Origin: Leuctra nigra
Lineage: Eukaryota; Arthropoda; Insecta; Plecoptera; Leuctridae
NCBI GenBank assembly: GCA_934045905.1
Contig: OW203765.1
Location: 14,633,409 to 14,697,408, forward strand
DNA: 64,000 nucleotides
Direction of reading: 5' to 3'
The translations under genes were made by a program, and so were the position numbers. The notes below the pieces were generated by a model. It was not told where the DNA came from and ran no database searches. It saw only the letters and a list, made by a program, of their open reading frames with translations. Below, in pieces: positions 56,545 through 64,000 of this stretch; position 1 is the first letter of the stretch; every line of letters begins with the position of its first letter.

Positions 56545-56875
56545 GCAGGGTAGTCGCGTTGGAAGGGGGGGGGGGGAATGGGGAGGAAAATCAGAACGCA
56601 TTTGTACTGTCTACGAAGACAATGGGGGGGGGCTGAGGAAGGCCCCCCCAATAAAATGCCCCCTGATTCAATTCCCCTCCCTATATTCTTGTACATTTAT
56701 ATGTCAAGATAAAAATTTGCTTAAAAAGTGTTAAAATCGCGTAGAAATGCACTAAATTCATGTCCGAAAATCAAAGTTGTCAGGGGCTTTGCACCCCGGA
56801 CCCGCATTTTACTGGGGAGCATCCCTTATACCCCCCTCCCCCCTGCAAATGTAGTTCCTACGCGCCTGCTGCAGG
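56545..56875. mobile_element. Transposon remnant with G tracts, relative of 36490-36830
   Basis: It carries 'cccctgattcaattcccctcc', 'gcttaaaaagtgttaaaatc', 'gcgtagaaatgcacta', 'caccccggacccgc' and the end 'agttcctacgcgcctg', in the same order as the copy at 36490. It ends about 45 bp before the exon 11 acceptor. Confidence 0.6.
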
Positions 56876-56918
56876 GGAGTGTCGACTAACTCCGGAGTGT
56901 GGATGTTGGATGTTGCAG

Positions 56919-57122
56919 CGTGATCGAGATGTGCCACGCGAACCTCGGCGACGGCGAGGGCAGCTCGGGGCTGAGCGTGCTGCGCACATTCCGCCTGCTG
57001 CGCATCCTCAAACTAGTGCGCTTTCTGCCCAACCTGCGGCGCCAGCTGTTCGTCATGCTCCGGACCATGGACAATGTTGCCGTCTTCTTCTCGCTTCTCA
57101 TTCTGTTCATATTCATATTCAG
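56919..57122 (+). CDS. Ca-alpha1T: T-type calcium channel, exon 11: domain II S3-S4-S5
   Basis: One base completes a Ser codon from exon 10. It then encodes the end of S3 (VIEMCHANL), a Gly/Glu-rich S3-S4 loop, the S4 voltage sensor [20 protein letters not shown] with regularly spaced Arg/Lys, the S4-S5 linker ([15 protein letters not shown]) and S5 ([12 protein letters not shown]). The sequence is very close to vertebrate Cav3 domain II. Acceptor 'atgttgcag'; donor GTGAGG at 57123; phase 2. Because S3 is split by the intron, the LINE insertion between exons 10 and 11 does not touch coding sequence. Confidence 0.95.
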
Positions 57123-59469
57123 GTGAGGCGGGTGACGTCATGCGGTCATTTGGCAACAGTGTTGTGTGTCGTGCGATTCTCGTGCAAATCAAATGCAAAA
57201 CAGTTCAGAGTCCAGTTCGTTCTCCATAAAGTATTACTTCTTCTCTCTGTATTTGATAAAGACAGAATTTTACAAGGACATGCACAATGAGTAAAGAGAA
57301 TGGAACCCACATAATTATCTCAATTTTATTTGGGCATTCATTCGTTTTAAAAGATTATAATGTTACATTGAAAAGTCCACTTTTGAGCGCAATTGGTCCA
57401 TATCTTTTGTACTGCTTAGTGAACTTCTGATACAGAAGATGACTGCGTAATGTGAAGACACGCGCGTGGTTCTGCGAAATGCTTTTCTACATTTTGTATT
57501 TAAGAAACGTGAGTTTGTAAAGTGCGTTTCTCTTTGAATTTTTTAAAATTATGTTCGTTTAAAAAACGTGCTCGACCCCTTACCTTACGCATTTAAGAAT
57601 TTTAAATGCTGGTAAAACATATACAAATATGTGGATTCTATTGAAAACTCGTTGTTTTGCTTTCACGTTAAAAGAGCTGAACTATATTTTGATGGAGATA
57701 TTTGAAGGAAACATTAATTTGTTTCGATAACATATTGAAATTTAAAATCACCCGGAAAAATGTTCTGTATTTGTTTTTGCCAGAGAATCGCAACGTTTGC
57801 ATTTGAATCAATGTGTATTTGAATTAATGTCGTGTGCTTTGAATTCCAGCTTTTGAAGGAGTTTCGATGACAAACCTCTGCTCCTCCTTACAACTCCCGT
57901 CCCGAATCCCCGTTCCGATCGTCTGGTCGTGGAGTCTGGAAGATCGGTAAATCAGCGGGCGCGGTCGAGAAACTGTTGGCGGGCGAACCCCTCGCATCTC
58001 CCGCCAGAACGCGTATCACCGGGCTTTGCTCGTGGAAGATAGTAAATCACCGGACGCGGTTGAGAAACTGTTGGCGGGCGAACCCCTCGCATCTCCCGCG
58101 AAGATTTGCATCACCGGGCTTCCATTAGCGAGCGGAAATATATCATTCCCTTCCGCTCAGCAGTCGCGCATAATGGACGATCTCAGTCCTTGATTGACAC
58201 ATCGAGCGTCTTTCTATGAATTTATTAGATTTAATTTCACGCTTCGGATGTTCGACAAAGTTTTTGTTCAGTGTAATTTTCCGTGCCGTTAAATGAAGTA
58301 CGTTTATTATAGACGCTTTTCCGAGATCTACGCTTTCACTAAATGAATGTCGATTGAAGAATGGAGTAATTGCTATTGTCTCTCCAAGGGAAAACCACTT
58401 TAAAACGGCACAAACATATTCCGATGTTTATCAAGACTTTCCCTTCAAGACTTTGTTAAATGATCTCGGAAAATTAGAGACGAAGAAATTATAAATAGAT
58501 AAGGTGAATTGAAAGAAAACGTGTTCTTGGTTTTATCTTTTTCTTCGAAGTAATTTTTATTGTAATTTCGCATTACTGGTCAAATGGCGTCACGTAAAGG
58601 TAAATTTTTTCTTAAGTGATTTATTTCTACTAGTAATATAATATAAACTATGTTATTATATTCTCTTGGTCTCACCGGAAAATCGATTTATTCTTTATTC
58701 TCGTTTCTAAGCTCGCTGATCAACGCAGTAACCAAGCGTTATCGCAGCAATTTTCACGACAGTCGTTGTGGTTCTTCGCCAAGTGTCAACGAAACTGCAG
58801 ACGATTTTGATCGGAATATTTCAAGCGTGAATCTTCAATCCCACAGCTACAAATATCGACAGTTTGTCCACATGAAATCCCTACCTTCTGTACATATGTC
58901 CACCGTTTGTAAATAAATCATCAACTCCGAACTACCTTTGTAAATAATCCCTCATGTATGCACGAATGTTCCTATATAAATGGATTGAATGAAAGCATGT
59001 TTGTATATATAAAAAGAAATGGAAGATTAATCAGATTGTAAATGTGCTAGGCAGGGGTGACAATTGTTTTTCTGTCTCTTCTCTCTCTCTTTCCTCTCTC
59101 TATTGTCTTCATTTCATCAGGTCTCTTTCTGTCTCTCTCTTGTTTGGAAACAGGAGCTTCTGGAGATAAGAGGAAACAAAAGAAGGACTTGAGAAATAAT
59201 TAATGGGGTGACATCCCTCGGGATCGGCGGGAACCCAATTAGCTGGAGACGAAACACGATTAAGATGTTAGAAGGCGGTGAAATCTGATAGCGTAGCATC
59301 ATTCTTGTGTACAGAAGCGTGGTTACTGACTTCATGTTGTTCAGATGTCGTGAATATACACAAGAACATTTTACATGTACCTAAACACATCAGCCGTCGT
59401 AATTAGTAAAAGCGTTGTAATTCAGGAATTAAGTACAACATCTCCTAACATTTGAAATACCGTTTAAAT
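57123..59469. other. Intronic sequence, no gene seen
   Basis: AT-rich except for the GC-rich duplication listed at 57930-58122. The 88-codon ORF at 58650-58916 has no known domain. Confidence 0.4.
57930..58122. repeat. 96-bp GC-rich tandem duplication
   Basis: ggaagat.. starts at 57938 and again at 58034. Both copies contain 'gagaaactgttggcgggcga' and 'acccctcgcatctcccgc' and end 'catcaccgggctt' or 'tatcaccgggctt'. It is unusually GC-rich against an AT-rich intron and has no ORF. Confidence 0.8.
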
Positions 59470-60010
59470 TAAGGAATGCAGTACCACATCTGCCACCAAT
59501 TGTAAAATCGGTAAATTAATAAATTAGGTACCACATGTGCCACCAATTGTAAAATCGTATAAATTCAGAAATTAAGTAGGTACCACATTTGCTACCAATT
59601 GTAAAATCGTGTACATTCAGAAATTAAATAGGTACCACATCTGCCACCAATTGTAAAATCGTGTACATTCAGAAATTAAATAGGTACCACATCTGCCACC
59701 AATTGTAAAATCGAGTACATTCAGGAATTAAATAGGTACCACATCTGCCTCCAATGGTAAAATCGAGTACATTCAGGAATTAAATAGGTACAACATCTGC
59801 CTCCAATGATAAAATCATGTATACATTCAGGAATTAAATAGGTACCACATCTGCCACCAATTGTAAAATCGAGTACATACAGGAATTAAATAAGTACCAC
59901 ATCTGCCACCAATTGTAAAATCGTGTACATTTAGGAATTAAGTAGGTACTGCGGTTTGTAAAATCGTGTAAATTCTGAAATTAGGTACCACATCTGTCAC
60001 CATTTGTAAA
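59470..60010. repeat. ~52-bp tandem array with TACCACATCTGCCACCAATTGT core
   Basis: About ten units of ggtaccacatctgccaccaa + ttgtaaaatcgtgtacattcaggaattaaata, with small indels. The core matches that of the 12181-12780 array and the single copy near 14906. Confidence 0.9.
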
Positions 60011-60924
60011 ATCGCACAACTTCTGAAAATGAAACTTACAAGACAGAATCAATGGATACACTTTAGGATACACAAGGTATAACTAAACAGCAATATAAAA
60101 GCAATCTCGATCAATTCTCTCTCCAGAAGTCTCTCTCGTCTCCTACTTTATCTCTCTCTTTCATCTGATTCTGTCTCCGTTGCGTGAGGAAAAAGAACCC
60201 CGACGTCTCGATGTGCCTCTGATTAATTCCTCCACATGTCTGTTGAAATCTAACTTCGTTGTGATCGTTAACAACTGACCGTGCAGCGTGACAAGTTCTG
60301 TCATGTTCGTCTGTGAGTGGAATCAGCACACACTGAGTGCCGCTTTAACAGCACCAACACTGAGTGGTGTTCATTTTAATATTTACTGTGTGTTCATCAA
60401 TGATGTGTGAACTCGATAACTTTCAGTCCACTCAAATATAATTTTAAGGACTTCCCTTCATGTGACTAAGATACAGTTCGCTGTCTTCTATGTTTAATGA
60501 CACAAGGTATACCTGTTGCCAGTTTAAAACAGGAACTATTTTCTTGCAATATTCCTGTCTAATACATTTTGTTTCGAGTACTTTTCTCAAAATATATTTT
60601 TTTATTCCGAAGAAATTTCCATTCCCAACAGTTAAATATTGCGTTTTACCGAAAACTTTTCTTGTCGATCTTGCTGGACCGAGCCAAATTAAAGTTGTAT
60701 CTAGCGAAAATATTCGAAATAAGCGTTATTTTTGTACCGAAATATTGCTGATTTTGTTGTATTTAATTAATTCCAGTTCTTATACAAGAATTTGCTAATC
60801 ATTACGTAACTAGCAAACAGGTATACCACTGTAACTTCGCCCCTCGATCCCCTCTTTTCTCTCTTCTACCCCCACTACTGATCTCGTTATGATTTCTCTG
60901 CCATGTTCTATGATTTTCTTATAG
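60011..60924. other. Intronic sequence, no gene seen
   Basis: No gene recognised; the 102-codon ORF at 60490-60798 is AT-rich and without domains. Confidence 0.4.
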
Positions 60925-61045
60925 TATCCTCGGAATGAACCTGTTTGGCTGTAAGTTCTGCGATAAGCCGCAAGACGACGAGGATAAAACGTGTGACAGA
61001 AAGAATTTCGACTCTTTGTTATGGGCGATAGTAACCGTGTTTCAG
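60925..61045 (+). CDS. Ca-alpha1T: T-type calcium channel, exon 12: domain II S5 end and pore loop start
   Basis: One base completes a Ser codon, then 40 codons: [20 protein letters not shown] and [17 protein letters not shown]. This is the short domain II turret and pore helix; the selectivity-filter Glu of domain II belongs to the next exon, which I cannot find before 64000. Acceptor 'tttcttatag'; donor GTACTC at 61046; phase 0. [17 protein letters not shown] is identical or nearly so to vertebrate Cav3. Confidence 0.95.
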
Positions 61046-61539
61046 GTACTCCTTCAATGATTTACCCATCGAGCGTCTGATATACTCGAATAGTTAGAGA
61101 CTAGTTGTGTGACGTGATGGTAGGGCAGACCTGTGGGGTGGACGACACAGGGGCTGACGCAACAGGTTGAGAGAGGAAACTATCGCGGTTCAACTATTAG
61201 ACACTCTCTAGTTGGGAGTTTACCTGTTGCTTCGTTTGTACAACACTTTAAAGTTGTGTGCTTTTGTGGCATTTTTCGCGGAGTGATACATCGGCGATGT
61301 TCTAATTCTGATTTTATTATACATTGATAATCAGATATGTAATATAATTTATGATTATTAATTTGTATCCGATGTGACCAACGGTTGTTGAAATTTAGGT
61401 AGAATTTGGATAGAATGTTTTTGGGTTTTAAGTTGCGTCGACATCTCTGTCATTTTGTACCATTATTTAATATAAAACAGCCAGTTGTTGCTGAGTAAGC
61501 GAATGACAAAAGCACCATTCCTCGCAGTGTTTTAATGCT
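61046..61539. other. Intronic sequence, no gene seen
   Basis: No coding signal after the exon 12 donor. Confidence 0.5.
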
Positions 61540-61800
61540 GTTTTCAAGCTAATAGACTAAATAAAGCCACACACTGGAATAGGTAGGGACACCTGGAATG
61601 ACTTCAAAGGGTTAAAAACAATTATTTTACCATTAAACACTTTGAGGTTATAAAAGTATGGTGTACTCCAGTTTGTGACATTATTTAGTCTATTAAGTTG
61701 GAATGTGTCGCTACTATCTGATGTTTTTAAACATTTTTGAGTGTGAGTGCAAATTTCAAAAAACGCTTTGACGAACAGTGCGTTTTTCGTTCGCAAACCC
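61540..61800. mobile_element. Long-hairpin MITE, diverged copy 3
   Basis: 'aatagactaaataaagccacacactggaa' and, at the right, 'gtactccagtttgtgacattatttagtctatt' are inverted and match the centre of the 32666-33052 element. The outer part 'caaatttcaaaaaacgctttgacgaacagtgcg' also matches. Confidence 0.75.
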
Positions 61801-61889
61801 AGGTCAATTAATGCTGTTCGTTTTTTGCTGTTTTTCACGGAATTTCTGAATACCACTAAAAATCTCTTGCGGAATTTGATGGCCCAACA

Positions 61890-62100
61890 CTATTATTATT
61901 TGACCCACCAAGCCACCAGGTAGTCTCTATTCTCCGGCCGCCACGTCGCCCCTGTGTTGTCCAGCCACGTGGTTGGTCGAACTCTAGTCAGCAGTACGTG
62001 TAGACGTTTAGGCCCCGCCCAGATGCGAACCCGGGACAGGTAATGTATGGACTTCTCTATCACGCAATTCCCAACACAAGGCTGTGGCTTGGCAAACGTT
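61890..62100 (-). mobile_element. SINE-like segment with B box
   Basis: On the minus strand 'cccgggttcgcatctgg' (about 62023-62038 on +) resembles a pol III B box; the associated 79-codon ORF is incidental. Weak evidence. Confidence 0.3.
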
Positions 62101-63734
62101 TTTATCATTCCATCAAACTCATCCGCATGATTCAAAGTGACTTACCATAGATTATAGAGTTTTCAATATGTTATGTGCTCGAAAATCTCTGTATCAATAG
62201 TTTCTGCTATCTTCAAAAGATTTTTTTACCAAACTATACATGCTACTTCTAAAACATATTTTTGGTTTTGTTGATAAATATAGTGTTTTAGGTTAAATTT
62301 TTTATTATTATTTCAAAACCTAGATCGCTGTATTTCGACAGATATATTCAGCACAGAAATGAACATCTTCCTAACTAAATAATCTTTGGTTTTACCTTCT
62401 GCCTGCTTTGAATTATCATAACCCTTACGCTTTGCGCTTCTGCTGATCGCTTGAGCTTATTACTTAAGATTCAGACAAAACGTACCGCATTGTGCACGTT
62501 TTAATACAACAAAATGTGATCATACATGTTGTCCAGTATACAGGATTATCAACCCAGAATATTACTCTCGCTTTAGTTTCAACTGAAGTCAAAGTTCAAT
62601 TGGCATGCAAAACGTATGTAGACTAATTCGCGAAGACGCTTTCTAATATTTTCGTTCTCTCTTTGTGTTTACGTCTAATTGTTCCCCCGTCCATGTCACA
62701 CAACAAATCACAGTAATTAAATTTAAATAAAACGATATGCTGATATCAGACTGCAGACAAATACAAGATCGTAACAACGATTAAGTACCACAAACCAAGC
62801 AGCTAACGGCAATGTAGAGGGCGGTGAAACATTGCCAGCTGTGATGTTCACTTTGAATGTATCATTTTAGTTCTCTTCTCACATTTTAGATAAACGCACA
62901 TTCACTTTAATTGTCACTCCTGTCACACAAAATAAAACAATATTTTTAAATATTAAATTCAACATTTTCTTCAAGCTCTATCTTTGTTAATTTCTCCTGC
63001 TCTTCTATGGAATAATTTGTGTAAAGTCAAGATCTTGGTACGAAAAAAAATTGGGACTACACTTTATCCATCGCAGGTCTGGAGAAGAAAGTTAAAAGAG
63101 GGCTTAAAGAAGATGGTGAAAAAATAAATAAAAAATGATAGTTAAAAAAATCACTCCATACCATTAAAAACTTATATGTGTAAAAAATTTAGGAATTGTA
63201 AATATATATGAAATGATGAGAAATAATCAACAAATAAATACATATTCTATGGTTGACAAGACCGTATTACACAAGTTGACACGTAGCACAGCAAGATGCG
63301 ATATAATACGATCTTATAGTACCTATTGTAAACGTAGCCCTAGCTTGTAATATGTTGTAAATCTGTATACGTAGTCTAGATATGTACTCGTAAACGTAGC
63401 AATTAATTAAATATGTAGTGTTTACTCTGCAAAGTGTATGAAGCAGAGAACATAGTTGATGTAGTTGTGAAGAAGTAGTGTTCGAAAGTTTTATTGATGT
63501 GGAGCTCAACGTAGTAGAGTTTGTATAAGAAATAGTTGTTTAAAACAAATATGTATATATTTTAAAATTTAACATTTTCTTGCTAAGTTCAATAGATAAA
63601 TTCAGAAATTACTAGATAACTCTGGTTTCAAGAAATAATAACAAGTTTGATTGGACCGATATGATGTTTGCAAAAGAGGTAACGTCACAAGACATTTTGA
63701 AAACCAAACTGCAGGCGAATGTTAGGAAACCAGA
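62101..63734. other. Intronic sequence, no gene seen
   Basis: AT-rich, no exon of the calcium channel and no repeat recognised. Confidence 0.4.
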
Positions 63735-63868
63735 GCTATCCGAGGGCCCTTTCAGAACTTTTAAGTTACCAATTCTGTTGGAATTCAATTCGTGGCCACA
63801 TAGATAAACGTTGCATGGAATCGAATTCCAGCAGAATTGTAAATTTAAAAGTTCTAGAATAGGGCTCC
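63735..63868. mobile_element. Inverted-repeat MITE
   Basis: 'agaacttttaagttaccaat' and 'tctgttggaattc' at the left pair with 'gaattccagcaga' and 'attgtaaatttaaaagttct' at the right around a loop of about 35 bases. The minus-strand ORF across it is incidental. Confidence 0.65.
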
Positions 63869-64000
63869 AGGAGGCCAGTTCTTGAGACTCTAGCTTTGAA
63901 ACCATTCATCGTTTGCATTGTTCAAAATATGAAAAAGTTGACAACTAGGCATCCTTAGCCTTCAAACATACAACATAAAAAATGGAAGTTAAGGCCTAGC

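Overview
The window is a piece of a large, AT-rich animal genome, most likely an insect. It is dominated by one multi-exon gene on the + strand: a low-voltage-activated (T-type, Cav3) calcium channel alpha-1 subunit, orthologous to Drosophila Ca-alpha1T and vertebrate CACNA1G/H/I. Twelve exons can be placed between 5993 and 61045. They run from the S4-S5 linker/S5 of domain I to the start of the domain II pore loop. Their splice phases agree across all eleven junctions, which is the strongest support for the model. Domain I S1-S4 must lie upstream of position 1. The domain II selectivity-filter glutamate and domains III-IV must lie downstream of 64000. GC-rich exons sit in AT-rich introns loaded with mobile DNA. 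The organism is not identified; a protamine-like gene of insect type and the repeat style suggest an insect, perhaps hemipteran, but this is a guess.

Nested in the intron between exons 7 and 8, on the opposite strand (47629-47013), is a small two-exon gene that no long ORF reveals. It encodes a 70-residue, Arg/Lys/Cys-rich protein. It has a short basic N-terminal exon and an HMG-box-like segment of the kind found in insect sperm chromatin proteins (Drosophila Mst35B/protamine type).

Mobile elements by position: (1) a full-length, apparently intact Ty3/gypsy-type LTR retrotransposon (16141-22784). Its two 830-bp LTRs look identical, it has a 4-bp AAGA target duplication and a tRNA-Lys-type primer site, and gag and pol are joined through a -1 frameshift signal (GGGAAAT). 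(2) A 5'-truncated LINE on + (about 41590-43200). (3) A nearly full-length LINE on - (about 55190-50173) with a coiled-coil/SGNH-like ORF1 and an endonuclease-RT ORF2 interrupted by one in-frame TGA. (4) A LINE tail fragment on - (37925-37566). (5) tRNA-derived SINE copies, several long-hairpin MITE families and dispersed non-autonomous repeats.

Tandem repeats are unusually abundant and often abut channel exons: a 30-bp array after exon 1, a CCCCGCCC-type array before exon 2, a 149-bp triplication containing the acceptor and start of exon 5, and a 33-bp array after exon 6. Others include a 10-bp alternating purine/pyrimidine array (5473-5679), a 15-bp CATCTGCCATGC-type array (9800-10400), a 42-bp array (46690-46905) and a roughly 52-bp array (59470-60010). 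The first 780 bases hold a degenerate tandem array carrying a TGACGTCACTTCCGG core about every 150 bp.

The best candidates for something undescribed are the nested protamine-like gene, the triplicated gating-brake acceptor in the channel, and the LTR element's duplicated frameshift heptamer.
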